Source of the DNA: JAICKM01 sp038228295
GTDB taxonomy: Bacteria > Chloroflexota > Chloroflexia > QHBQ01 > JAICKM01
Length of the DNA stretch: 64,000 bases
Assembly (NCBI GenBank): GCA_038228295.1
Contig: JBBRPH010000020.1
Span: forward strand, 1-64,000
Direction of reading: 5' to 3'
Both the position numbers and the translations under genes were made by a program. The notes under the pieces are model-generated. The model searched no databases, was not told the origin of the DNA, and worked only from the letters and a program-made list of their open reading frames with translations. Below are positions 1 through 7,866 of this stretch, one piece after another. The number at the start of each line of letters is the position of its first letter. Position 1 is the stretch's first letter.

Positions 1-100
1 GGCTACAGCTACGAAGCCCGCCTGCGCGGGCTGGAGATGGGGCGGCAGCGTTCAGGAGTATTGCGTCTAGCCCGCGCAGGCGGGCTTCGTAGCTGTAGCC
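1..100. repeat. Perfect 32-bp inverted repeat (extragenic palindrome)
   Basis: Bases 1-32 and 69-100 are exact reverse complements separated by 36 nt. The arms carry the word CCCGCCTGCGCGGGCT, itself nearly palindromic. No ORF with a credible start crosses it, and it lies downstream of the helicase gene read on the minus strand. It could be a MITE-like extragenic repeat or a transcription-ending hairpin. The left arm begins at base 1, so the element may extend beyond the window. Confidence 0.8.
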
Positions 101-120
101 GCGACCTCGGTCGCCCCGTG

Positions 121-152
121 TCTCCGTGTCTCCGTGTCTCCGTGTCTCCGTG
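121..152. repeat. Tandem 8-bp repeat, four copies of TCTCCGTG
   Basis: Four exact consecutive copies of TCTCCGTG are followed by a degenerate stretch (about 185-230) ending in 'gtctttgcggtgaaaattcgtgg'. Related words recur at about 13125-13145 and 49335-49367, so this is a dispersed family of intergenic sequence words in this genome. Confidence 0.85.
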
Positions 153-229
153 TTGAACAATCGTCTGCTGTCCCCCATCCGGCAAACTCTGTGCGTCCTG
201 CGCGTCTTTGCGGTGAAAATTCGTGGGAT

Positions 230-2332
230 TCAGGTCATGCCCCGCACCCACGCCCGCAACTCGTCGCTGCTGCCCAGCACAGGGATGTCTTCGGGCAGAG
301 ATTCGAGGAAGCGTGCGCCGTATTGGCGAGTGGGGAGGCGGGCATCGCAGACGGCGACGGCGCCGAAGTCGCGTTCGGTTCGCATCAGGCGACCAAAGCC
401 CTGTCGAAAGGCGATCAGCGCCAGTGGGAGCATATAGAGGCGGAAGGCATGGCCCTCCAGTCGCTCGATCTCGGCGCTGCGCGCAGCCACCAGCGGATCG
501 CCCAGTTGCGGGAAAGGCAGCTTGTCCAGCACCACCAGCCGCATCCCCGGCAGGTCTACGCCTTGCCACCAACTGCGGCTGGCGAACATAGCGATGCGCT
601 CGTCGGGCGCGCCGCCGCGTAGCGTCGCCATCAGCGCGGTTTGCGTGCCGTCGCCCTGGCGGTACAGCTTCCAGCCGGCGATCCGCATGATGCTCAGGCG
701 GCTCCAGACCGCTTCCAGCGCGCGGTGGCTGGTGAACAGTAATAGGCATTTGCCGCCCGCCGCATCCATCAGCCGGGCGATCTGATCGGCCAGGCGGTTG
801 AAATAGGCCGCGTCGCCTTTGTCCTGCCCCGGCACGGGCGTGACAACCAGGCGCGTGCGGCCCGGATAGTCGAACGGCGAGGGCACCATCAAGCGACGTG
901 GGCCGGATAGCCCCAGCCGCTCACTGAAAAAGCTAAACGAGTGGCCGTCCGACAGCGTGGCGCTGGTCAGGATCGTGGCCTGCTCCTCCCACCAGGCTTC
1001 CAGGAACGGGCCGACGGCCAGTGGCAGGGCCAGCAGCGTATAGCTCGGCAGCCCCGCGCCCGCCGGCCCAGCAGTCTCGGTGTAGTAGACCAACAGCGGA
1101 TCGCTCACGGCGCAAATGGTCCGCAGGCGGTCGGCCAGCGAGGCAGCGCGTTTGCCGGCGCGCAGCATGGCGGCTTCGGCCTCGCTCAGTTGGGCCATTG
1201 TCGCCGCGTCCAACTCGAAGGGCGATTGTGTGTAGGGATAGCGGTCGCCCACGGGGCGGTGATCGGGATCCAGATCGGTTGCCAGCGCATCCAATAGGTC
1301 GGCCAAGTCGCTGCCGGCGGTTAGCGGTGCCTCAAGCATAGCGCGGCTCGCGCTGGGGCTGCTCAGGGCCGGGCCGGGCATGGCCTCGATATCCTGCCGG
1401 CTGCCCAACGCGCCCGGCCCCTCAGCGCCGCTCTCGTCGGCTAAAGCCGGTGTGCGGCGCGCACTAGTCGTCAATCCTAGCCGTCCGGCCACCTCCAGAT
1501 CGAGTCGTGCTAGCGCCGCCTGTGCCTCACGCAGCAGCGCCTTATCCGCCGGCTTGCCGCTGATCTCGTGGTAGAGCAAGCGGCGCAGGGCGTAGGACGA
1601 ACACTCGAAGCCGTAAGCCCGCGTAGCGGCGTCCTCAAAAGCGTGCGCTTCGTCCACGACTACGTTGGCAAACGGTCCCGGCAACAGGCGGCCCGCCGCC
1701 GCAACGTGCAGCGCCAACAGTGCGTGGTTAGTGATGACGATGGGTGCGGCTTTGGCGCGGCGCATGGCGGCCATGGCAAAGCAATCACCATAGCGGGGGC
1801 AGCGTTCGTGTGGGCATTCCTCGGCCTCGGTGCTGAGGCGGGTGCGGAGGTCGTTAGGGATGGGGAAAGGCAGTTCGTCGAACTCGCCGTTGTGCCCATC
1901 GGCTTCGGCCCAGCCCGCTACCGCTGCCGTCTGGGGGTGCGGATCGGGCCGCGTCGCTTCTGCCGCTAGCGCCACGCGGCAGAGATAGTTGGGTAAGCCT
2001 TTGAGCGTGGTCCAGATTAGGCCGGGGTAGCCCAGGTCGCGTACCAGCGCGTCAATGCGCGGCAGGTCTTTGCTGCTCAACTGGTCTTGCAGGTGCTTGT
2101 GGGAGGTGGCGATCAGCGTGCGGCGGTCGTCTTCCAGCGCGCTGAGGGCGGCCGGCAGCAGGTAGGCGACCGACTTGCCCACGCCGGTGCCGCCCTCGAC
2201 CAGCAAGTTTAGCCCCGCGTCCATCGCATGGGCCACAGCGCGTGCCATCTGCCGCTGCCCGTCGCGCGCCCGGTAGCCGGGCCACACCTCGGCCAGTCGA
2301 TCCAACAGCCCCGGCACCTCTTCCCAATTCAT
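230..2332 (-). CDS. dinG: DinG/XPD-family ATP-dependent DNA helicase
   Basis: A 700-residue superfamily 2 helicase of the DinG/XPD iron-sulfur type, expected to unwind DNA 5'-3' and resolve forks, R-loops or G-quadruplexes. Walker A is EGGTGVGKS (about residue 46) and Walker B is the DEAH box VVDEAH. Between them lie cysteines in the XPD pattern (one in YLCR, then three in EECPHERCPRYGDC), which should hold a 4Fe-4S cluster. The C-terminal helicase half has the arginine-finger-like GFGRLMRT. The start at 2332 follows a GAGGAGG site on the minus strand. It looks monocistronic. Recognition at family level is firm; the exact substrate is not visible. Confidence 0.9.
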   Translation of the reverse strand: MNWEEVPGLLDRLAEVWPGYRARDGQRQMARAVAHAMDAGLNLLVEGGTGVGKSVAYLLPAALSALEDDRRTLIATSHKHLQDQLSSKDLPRIDALVRDLGYPGLIWTTLKGLPNYLCRVALAAEATRPDPHPQTAAVAGWAEADGHNGEFDELPFPIPNDLRTRLSTEAEECPHERCPRYGDCFAMAAMRRAKAAPIVITNHALLALHVAAAGRLLPGPFANVVVDEAHAFEDAATRAYGFECSSYALRRLLYHEISGKPADKALLREAQAALARLDLEVAGRLGLTTSARRTPALADESGAEGPGALGSRQDIEAMPGPALSSPSASRAMLEAPLTAGSDLADLLDALATDLDPDHRPVGDRYPYTQSPFELDAATMAQLSEAEAAMLRAGKRAASLADRLRTICAVSDPLLVYYTETAGPAGAGLPSYTLLALPLAVGPFLEAWWEEQATILTSATLSDGHSFSFFSERLGLSGPRRLMVPSPFDYPGRTRLVVTPVPGQDKGDAAYFNRLADQIARLMDAAGGKCLLLFTSHRALEAVWSRLSIMRIAGWKLYRQGDGTQTALMATLRGGAPDERIAMFASRSWWQGVDLPGMRLVVLDKLPFPQLGDPLVAARSAEIERLEGHAFRLYMLPLALIAFRQGFGRLMRTERDFGAVAVCDARLPTRQYGARFLESLPEDIPVLGSSDELRAWVRGMT

Positions 2333-2510
2333 CGTCGTCTTCCTCCTCGTTAATTATACCCGCAGTGCCGTCGGATTTCAGCACGCAAATACGGAGACTA
2401 GCTGTGTTTCAGCGGCGATAATAGCGATAATATAGTGTCGGATCGTTTAGCTCGCTAAATCCTCAAAAAGCTCCGGGTCTTCGTGTCTATGTACTGAACG
2501 AAGAAGCGTA

Positions 2511-2539
2511 TTCCGCATTGGCGTAAAGTCTGCTATAAT
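2511..2539 (+). promoter_or_regulatory. Extended -10 promoter for the small membrane protein
   Basis: TGCTATAAT (2531-2539) is a perfect -10 with a TG extension. The region 17 bp upstream (TTCCGC, 2511-2516) is a poor -35, as is common for extended -10 promoters. It lies 63 bp before the start codon at 2602. Confidence 0.6.
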
Positions 2540-2601
2540 GGATCCACTAGGGTACCGGCCAGGGACGGCGGTCAGGCGACCCGCGATAGGAGACAGCTAC
2601 C

Positions 2602-2811
2602 ATGCGCCGAGTCTTTAGCTACGTATTTTTCCTGCTGGGCCTGTTAGTTATGGTCCTCAGCATCCTAGCGATTTTCGGCTTGATTGCCTTGCCGGTGGAT
2701 GCCAATGTTTGGCTCTATTTCGGCATGATGGGCTTCGGACTGATCCTCTGTCTGCTCGCTTTTTTCATGCTTGCGCCGGAAGGCGGGGTCAACCCCGACC
2801 AACTGAGCTAA
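2602..2811 (+). CDS. Small two-helix membrane protein, unknown function
   Basis: A 69-residue protein with two hydrophobic segments (about residues 6-31 and 37-59) joined by a short polar turn and ending in a short acidic tail. A GGAG site lies about 10 nt upstream of the ATG and a good promoter precedes it. It stands alone and has no recognisable family motif. It is probably real because of its promoter, ribosome site and clean membrane topology. Confidence 0.65.
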   Translation: MRRVFSYVFFLLGLLVMVLSILAIFGLIALPVDANVWLYFGMMGFGLILCLLAFFMLAPEGGVNPDQLS

Positions 2812-2878
2812 AGCGGCGAGCATCGCATCTAGCCCAAAAGTACGGGGACGCTTGCCCTAAATGGGGTATCGAATGGGC

Positions 2879-2907
2879 TTGCGCGGCGAGGGATTTGCGG
2901 CTACAAT
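2879..2907 (+). promoter_or_regulatory. Sigma-70-like promoter upstream of the small ORF and osmoprotectant cluster
   Basis: TTGCGC (2879-2884), a 17-bp spacer and TACAAT (2902-2907). It would start a transcript near 2914, giving a leader of about 130 nt before the ORF at 3043. A 10-bp inverted repeat (2859-2868 with 2992-3001) flanks the region. Confidence 0.5.
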
Positions 2908-3042
2908 AGATATTACACAATCAGGTAAGAGAACCGGCAGAAATGGGTCGGCAGTGAAACCTTTGTTGGGGAGAGCGCGTTATTAGGATGCTACCCCATT
3001 TGTAGCACTAGCTAGTCGCCATGGCGCTGAGGAGTCCGACCT

Positions 3043-3183
3043 ATGTTCCACGTCTTATCAAAGGGTCTCGTCGAAAAAATCATCAAGGCTGTGCGCGATC
3101 TGGCCGATGCCGTCACCCCACGGCCTGCACTGGTGCCGATCCCCGTTCCGGTGCGGGATCCCGCGCCGCGTGTGCGTCGCTAA
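3043..3183 (+). CDS. Small ORF, 46 residues, unknown
   Basis: Starts at ATG 3043 after a GAGGAG site and ends at TAA 3181-3183. The product has an amphipathic N-terminal half (about residues 1-24, with alternating Val/Leu/Ile and Lys/Asp) and a Pro/Arg-rich tail. It is preceded by a plausible promoter and followed within 40 nt by a hairpin terminator, so it looks like a complete small transcription unit. No family is recognised, and a non-coding role for the transcript is possible. Confidence 0.45.
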   Translation: MFHVLSKGLVEKIIKAVRDLADAVTPRPALVPIPVPVRDPAPRVRR

Positions 3184-3218
3184 CGGCAATCCGGCGGTCC
3201 GATTTATGCGTATTTAAT

Positions 3219-3252
3219 AGCAGGTTCCTGTGTTACGGGAACCTGCTTGTCT
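3219..3252 (+). terminator. Hairpin terminator after the small ORF
   Basis: The 10-nt arms AGCAGGTTCC (3219-3228) and GGAACCTGCT (3238-3247) pair perfectly around a 9-nt loop and are followed by TGTCTTTG. It separates the small ORF from the Rieske gene, whose own ribosome site starts about 10 nt later. Confidence 0.6.
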
Positions 3253-3275
3253 TTGCCCCTTGATGGAGGAATCCG

Positions 3276-3611
3276 ATGTCCCACTGGGTCCACGTTGCAG
3301 CGACGGCTGATCTACCACCCGGCGATAAGGTAGCTGTCACGGTAGCGGGCGAGGAGATCGCTCTGTTTAACCTGGATGGTACTTTTTACGCGATCGGCGA
3401 CACTTGCACCCACGCCCAGGCTTCGCTGGCCGACGGGGATTTCTACGACAATATCGTGGAATGCCCGTTGCACGGCTCGGCCTTTGATGTGACCAGCGGC
3501 AAGGCGTTGGGCCTGCCCGCAATGGGCAACAGCGGTTGCTACGCGGTCAAAGTCGAAGACGGAGGTCTGTTTGTGGACCCCGTGCCGGTTACGTCTCGGT
3601 CGCTACGCTAA
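3276..3611 (+). CDS. Rieske 2Fe-2S ferredoxin (non-haem dioxygenase ferredoxin/NirD type)
   Basis: A 111-residue single-domain Rieske protein. The cluster ligands are visible: Cys44 and His46 in DTCTHAQ, and Cys63 and His66 in ECPLHGSAFD. There is no signal peptide or membrane anchor, so it should be a cytosolic electron carrier. TGGAGG precedes the ATG. The TAA at 3609-3611 is directly followed by the ATG of the permease, so the two genes are translationally linked. No oxygenase or reductase partner is nearby, which makes its place in a transporter operon unexplained. Confidence 0.88.
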   Translation: MSHWVHVAATADLPPGDKVAVTVAGEEIALFNLDGTFYAIGDTCTHAQASLADGDFYDNIVECPLHGSAFDVTSGKALGLPAMGNSGCYAVKVEDGGLFVDPVPVTSRSLR

Positions 3612-4256
3612 ATGACCCTGCTGACGGCGATGTGGGCTTACCTGAGCGAAAATAGCGCTCGCTTTTGGCAAGCGTTGGGCACGCACCTATCCCTCAGCGC
3701 CGGCGCGCTGCTGATCGCGTTGCTGGTGGCGGTGCCGCTGGGCATCGGCACCAGTCGCTGGGCTGGCGCAGGGCGTGTGGTGCTGAACGTGGTCGGGGTG
3801 GCGCGGGTGGTGCCCAGCATCGCCGTCCTCATGTTGCTGCTGCCGATCCTGGGCACCGGCTTCCCCCCGTCGTTAGTGGCGCTTACGTTGCTGGCCGCAC
3901 CGCCGGTCTTGCTCAACACCGATGCCGGGCTGCGGGCGATTGACCCGGCCATTCTCGAAGCCGGGCGCGGCATGGGCTATCCGGCGGTCCGACTCTTGCG
4001 AGAAGTGCAACTGCCGCTGGCCTTGCCGGTTATTTTGGCGGGGGTTCGCACGGCGGCAGTGGAGGTAATCGCCAGCGCTACCCTGGCGACATTTATCGGC
4101 GGTGGCGGCTTGGGCCAGTTTATCGTATCGGGATTGGCCCTCTCCAACAACGCTATTCTCCTGGCAGGCGCGTTACCCATCGCTGCGCTGGCGCTCACAG
4201 TGGAAGCCGGCCTCGCCGGCTTGCAACGGGCGGCAACCCGCCGGGCGACAGCCTAA
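3612..4256 (+). CDS. Osmoprotectant ABC transporter permease (OpuCB/ProW type)
   Basis: A 214-residue inner-membrane permease of the quaternary-ammonium (glycine betaine/choline) ABC family, with about five or six hydrophobic helices. The EAxxxG-type coupling loop reads LEAGRGMGYPAVRLLREVQLP (about residues 115-135) and contacts the ATPase. It abuts the Rieske gene and precedes the binding protein. A second paralogous permease at 7192 probably completes the channel as a heterodimer. The length fits OpuCB/OpuCD-type permeases. Confidence 0.88.
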   Translation: MTLLTAMWAYLSENSARFWQALGTHLSLSAGALLIALLVAVPLGIGTSRWAGAGRVVLNVVGVARVVPSIAVLMLLLPILGTGFPPSLVALTLLAAPPVLLNTDAGLRAIDPAILEAGRGMGYPAVRLLREVQLPLALPVILAGVRTAAVEVIASATLATFIGGGGLGQFIVSGLALSNNAILLAGALPIAALALTVEAGLAGLQRAATRRATA

Positions 4257-4401
4257 TTCTCCGACTTCTCCTAACACGTAAGGAGAAGGAGAGCAGGGGT
4301 GCAGCGCAGGCAGTCACTTATTGTCAGGGCTAGAGGTTTAGGGTAGTATAGTAAGGTTGTATCGTTGTTAAGTAGTATGTATCGCAAAGGAGGTTCTTCT
4401 G

Positions 4402-5457
4402 ATGAAATCCAACCGTTGGACACCGCTGCTGGCTGGGCTACTGGCGGCGAGTTCGCTATTGGTTGCCTGCGGTGGCGATGCCACCTCACCGACCGTGCCG
4501 AGCGGCACAATCCAGACGCCCGGCCCTACCGCCGGCGGTGCGGGCGCCGCCCCTACTGCCGCGATGGCCGGCATGACCCCCACTGATGCGATGGGCGGCG
4601 CGGGGATGACTCCCACTGCCGGCAGCGGCCCGGTGATGACCAAAGCCAAAGTCGTGATCGGCTCCAAAAACTTCACCGAAGAACTGTTGGTGGGCGAGAT
4701 GTATGCCTTAATGCTTGAGCACGCGGGTATTCCGGTGGGACGACAGTTGAACCTGGGCGAAACCGACATCGCACAGGCCGCGCTGGTAAAAGGCGACATC
4801 GGCCTCTATCCTGAGTACACCGGCACCGGCTTGCTTGTCGTGCTGAAAAAGGATGTCATGTCGGACGAAAAGGCCGTTTACGACACAGTGAAAAAGGAAT
4901 ATGAGTCGCAGTTTAAGCTGACTTGGTTGGATGAAGCGCCGATGAACGACACCCAGGCGTTGGCGACCACCAAAGCCGTAGCCGACAAATACGGCCTGAA
5001 AACGCTGTCCGACGTGTCGGCCAAAGCGCCGCAATTGCGCTTGGCGACCATTCCGGCCTTCCAAGACCGTCCGGACGGCATCAAAGGCTTGCAGCGCGTC
5101 TATGGTGGCTTTGCCTTCAAGAGTATGGACATCTTCGACATCGGCCTCAAGTATAAAGCGCTGCTTGACGGCAAAGCCGATGTGGCAGTAGCCTTCAGCA
5201 CAGACGGCGCGATTGCCGGCGACGGGCTACAGATTCTGCAAGACGATAAAGGGCTGTGGCCGCCGTATCATCTCGCCCCGGTGGTGCGTGATGATGTGTT
5301 GGCCGCCAATCCCAAGATCGCCGATGTACTCAACAGCCTGGCCCCCAAACTGACCAGCGATGCCGTTGCGGCTCTCAACTGGGAAGTAGACGGCAAAAAA
5401 CGCGACTACCAGGATGTCGCCAAAGAGTTCCTAACCCAACAAGGGATGTTGAAGTAG
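4402..5457 (+). CDS. Osmoprotectant-binding lipoprotein (OpuAC/OsmX-like)
   Basis: A 351-residue extracellular substrate-binding protein. The N-terminus is a lipoprotein signal with lipobox LVAC (cleavage before Cys at about residue 21), then an Ala/Gly/Thr/Pro-rich linker to about residue 75. The binding domain begins with KVVIGSKNFTEE, the hallmark of the OpuAC/ProX-like glycine betaine/choline family, followed by LYPEYTGTGL. AAAGGAGG precedes the ATG. It works with the permeases at 3612 and 7192 and the ATPase at 5579. The ligand cannot be fixed from sequence; betaine, choline or carnitine are the usual ones. Confidence 0.9.
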   Translation: MKSNRWTPLLAGLLAASSLLVACGGDATSPTVPSGTIQTPGPTAGGAGAAPTAAMAGMTPTDAMGGAGMTPTAGSGPVMTKAKVVIGSKNFTEELLVGEMYALMLEHAGIPVGRQLNLGETDIAQAALVKGDIGLYPEYTGTGLLVVLKKDVMSDEKAVYDTVKKEYESQFKLTWLDEAPMNDTQALATTKAVADKYGLKTLSDVSAKAPQLRLATIPAFQDRPDGIKGLQRVYGGFAFKSMDIFDIGLKYKALLDGKADVAVAFSTDGAIAGDGLQILQDDKGLWPPYHLAPVVRDDVLAANPKIADVLNSLAPKLTSDAVAALNWEVDGKKRDYQDVAKEFLTQQGMLK

Positions 5458-5578
5458 AACGTAAACGTAAAACGTAATGCGTTAAGAGTCTTGCCCAAAC
5501 GTTGCTGCGGCAGCAGTCAATAATGGAATCAAGATCTTAGCGCATTACGTTTTACGCTTTACATTCTACGCATTACCC
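5458..5578. repeat. Imperfect inverted repeat of ACGTAAAACG words
   Basis: The gap between the binding-protein and ATPase genes is made of related A/T-richer words: CGTAAAACGTAATGCG (about 5466-5481) and its near complement CGCATTACGTTTTACG (about 5541-5556), with extra CTTTAC and CTACGCATTAC copies. The same words recur at 7030, 7155, 18560, 50850 and 63935, typically next to start or stop codons. The pair could fold into a long hairpin in the transcript. Confidence 0.7.
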
Positions 5579-6538
5579 ATGACCGACCAACCCGCCATTC
5601 GCTTCGATAATGCGCAAAAGCGGTTCCCCGGCGCGCCGCGACCCGCCGTAGTAGGGGCGAGCCTAGCTGTGCCGGCGGGTGATCTGGTGGTGCTGCTGGG
5701 GCCGTCCGGCTGCGGCAAGACGACGCTGCTCAAGCTGGTCAACCGGCTCTACGAATTGTCCGGTGGACGCATTGAGGTGGAGGGTGCGGACATCACAGGC
5801 GTGCCGATTGAGGCGTTGCGGCGGCGGATCGGCTATGTGATCCAGAACGTGGGCCTGTTTCCGCATATGCGGGTGGGGCGTAACGTGGCCGTGGTGCCGC
5901 ACCTGCTGGGCTGGGCGACCCACCGCACGGCGGTGCGGGTAGATGAACTGTTGGACTTGGTGGGCTTGCCGGCCGCCGAGTACCGCGACCGCTACCCGGC
6001 CCAGCTATCGGGGGGGCAGCAGCAGCGGGTGGGCCTCGCACGCGCCCTGGCGGCCGACCCCCCCATCCTGCTGATGGACGAGCCGTTTGCGGCCATTGAC
6101 AATATCACACGCACGCGCCTGCAAGACGCACTACGCGACATCCAACGTCACGTCCGTAAAACGATCCTGTTCGTGACCCACGACGTAGAGGAAGCCTTGC
6201 GCTTGGCCGACCGCATTGTGGTCATGCGTGATGGTGCGGTGCTGCAATACGACACACCACTCGCCCTACTCACGCAGCCCGCCGACCCTTTTGTGGCCCG
6301 CCTCCTTGGTGCCGACGATGCCCTGCGCCGCCTTAGCCTAATGCCGGTTAGCGCAGCCCTCAGCGCGAGCGGGGCCGATGGATCGGCGGATGGGCCGGCA
6401 CTGGATCCTAGTGACAACCTACGCCACGCCCTCACGCGCCTGCTTGCCGAAGGGCGTACCGCCTTACCTGTGACCGGAGGGGGACATTTATCCCTGGCGG
6501 CAATCCGTAACCTCGCCACCAATCCCGCTATCCTATAG
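5579..6538 (+). CDS. Osmoprotectant ABC transporter ATP-binding protein (OpuCA/ProV type)
   Basis: A 319-residue ATPase that powers osmoprotectant import. Visible motifs are Walker A GPSGCGKTT (about residues 41-49), the Q-loop in IGYVIQNVGLFPH, the signature LSGGQQQR, Walker B LLMDEPFAAID and the switch histidine in FVTHD. The C-terminal 80 residues are shorter than the paired CBS domains of full OpuCA/ProV, so ionic-strength sensing through CBS pairs may be reduced or absent. The start ATG directly follows the repeat-rich spacer and no strong ribosome site is visible. Confidence 0.9.
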   Translation: MTDQPAIRFDNAQKRFPGAPRPAVVGASLAVPAGDLVVLLGPSGCGKTTLLKLVNRLYELSGGRIEVEGADITGVPIEALRRRIGYVIQNVGLFPHMRVGRNVAVVPHLLGWATHRTAVRVDELLDLVGLPAAEYRDRYPAQLSGGQQQRVGLARALAADPPILLMDEPFAAIDNITRTRLQDALRDIQRHVRKTILFVTHDVEEALRLADRIVVMRDGAVLQYDTPLALLTQPADPFVARLLGADDALRRLSLMPVSAALSASGADGSADGPALDPSDNLRHALTRLLAEGRTALPVTGGGHLSLAAIRNLATNPAIL

Positions 6539-6596
6539 CGACGGTTCCGCAAGGAACCCGCGATTGCTAGGTTACGGATTGAGCGAGGAGTTTTAC

Positions 6597-7016
6597 ATGA
6601 CCCCGGAGCAGAAAGAAGCGGTACGTGTGTCGTTTGCCCAGGTCGTCCCGATTGCTGATCAAGCAGCGATCCTGTTTTACGACCGCCTGTTTACCTTAGA
6701 CCCCAGTTTGCGCGCCTTGTTCCCGGCCGACCTGACCGCGCAACGGCGCAACCTGATGTAGATGATCGCGGTGGCGGTGGCGGGCCTAGACCGGCTGGAG
6801 GAAATAGTGCCGGCGATCCAGGCGCTTGGCCGGCGCCATTGCCAGTACGGCGTGCAGGATAGTTCGTATGCTACGGTGGGGACAGCACTGCTCTGGGCGT
6901 TGGAGCAAGGGCTTGGCCCCGCGTTCACGTCGGATGTGCGCGCCGCTTGGACTACCGTCTACACCCTGCTGGCCGAGACGATGCAGAATGCACCGCTATT
7001 GGTTGCGGCGGCTTGA
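6597..7016 (+). pseudogene. Globin interrupted by an in-frame amber codon
   Basis: One reading frame runs from ATG 6597 (after GCGAGGAG) to TGA 7016 and encodes a 139-codon bacterial globin of the flavohaemoglobin/Vitreoscilla type, except for TAG at 6759-6761. The first part (54 residues) starts MTPEQKEAV and contains ILFYDRLF. The second contains LGRRHCQYGV, whose His is the proximal haem ligand, and YATVGTALLWALEQ. One base change from CAG or AAG would explain the TAG. ATG follows immediately, so re-initiation is possible. Other genes here end in TAG, so recoding is unlikely. A consensus error cannot be excluded. Confidence 0.8.
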
Positions 7017-7191
7017 CGAGTAGCGCTTGCAGCGTAAAACGTAGAGTGTGCTACGTGCCCAATATCGTTAAAGGAATCGTGCGGAATTATGGATCACCGC
7101 CATCGGGTTAAAGAACGGGCTGAACATTTTGCCGAGTTCCTTGCTTGATTACCGTTACTAAACACTTTACGCTTTACGCTGATAGGAGCCA

Positions 7192-7866
7192 ATGGACTAT
7201 CTGCTAACTCATCCGGACCGCGTGTGGCCGCGCGCCGTGGAGCATCTGCAACTGGTCGGCCTAGCGCTGGCATTCGCGCTGCTGATCGCCTTGCCGCTGG
7301 GCTGGCTGATCAGCCGGGTGCGCCCGCTGACGACTCCGGTGCTGGGGGTGCTGGGCGTGATCTATACCATCCCCAGTCTGGCCCTATTTGTCTTGCTGAT
7401 CCCGATCACCGGCCTCGGCCCGCGTACCGCGTTGATCGGCCTGGTGGCCTACGCCCAACTTGCGCTGGTTCGTAACACCGCTGTCGCTTTCACCGAGCTA
7501 GACCCGTCTATCCTCGAAGCGGCACGCGGCATGGGTATGACTGCCCGCCAGCAGTGGTGGCAGGTGGAACTGCCGTTGGCCTTGCCGGTGATCCTGACCG
7601 GGGTGCGGATCGCCACCCTATCCCTGATCAGCCTAGCGACGGTCGCGGCGTGGATCGGCGCGGGTGGTCTCGGCCAGATCCTGCTCAACGGCGTGAGCCA
7701 GGATAACCCGCCGGTGATTATCGCCGGGGTGATCTGTGTGACCATTATGGCTCTGGCCGCCGACGGCTTGCTGCGGGGGCTAGAGTGGATCGTGCGGCGG
7801 GGGCCGCGCCGTTCGCAGGAGCCGGTCGCCGTTGATACCGCTGAGGCGGTGCCCGAACACGTATGA
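7192..7866 (+). CDS. Osmoprotectant ABC transporter permease, second subunit (OpuCD/ProW type)
   Basis: A 224-residue paralogue of the permease at 3612 with the same topology and coupling loop (LEAARGMGMTARQQWWQVELP). ATAGGAG precedes the start. The last four bases overlap the next gene (ATGA at 7863-7866), so the pair is translationally coupled. It probably forms a heterodimeric channel with the first permease. The broken globin lies between it and the ATPase gene. Confidence 0.88.
   Translation: MDYLLTHPDRVWPRAVEHLQLVGLALAFALLIALPLGWLISRVRPLTTPVLGVLGVIYTIPSLALFVLLIPITGLGPRTALIGLVAYAQLALVRNTAVAFTELDPSILEAARGMGMTARQQWWQVELPLALPVILTGVRIATLSLISLATVAAWIGAGGLGQILLNGVSQDNPPVIIAGVICVTIMALAADGLLRGLEWIVRRGPRRSQEPVAVDTAEAVPEHV

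Noticed and set aside
121..230. CRISPR-like array from the TCTCCGTG copies
   Set aside because: The unit is 8 bp with no spacers and no cas genes are present.
3021..3263. An 80-residue open frame across the small ORF and terminator
   Set aside because: It runs through the hairpin terminator and lacks a family match; the 46-residue frame with its own GAGGAG is better.
6759..6761. TAG recoded as an amino acid in the globin
   Set aside because: Several intact genes here end in TAG (for example at 5457 and 6538), so a genome-wide reassignment is unlikely.
7089..7148. A 19-residue ORF starting MDHRHRVKERAEHF
   Set aside because: Too short, with no clear ribosome site or family; it is likely chance coding in a repeat-rich spacer.
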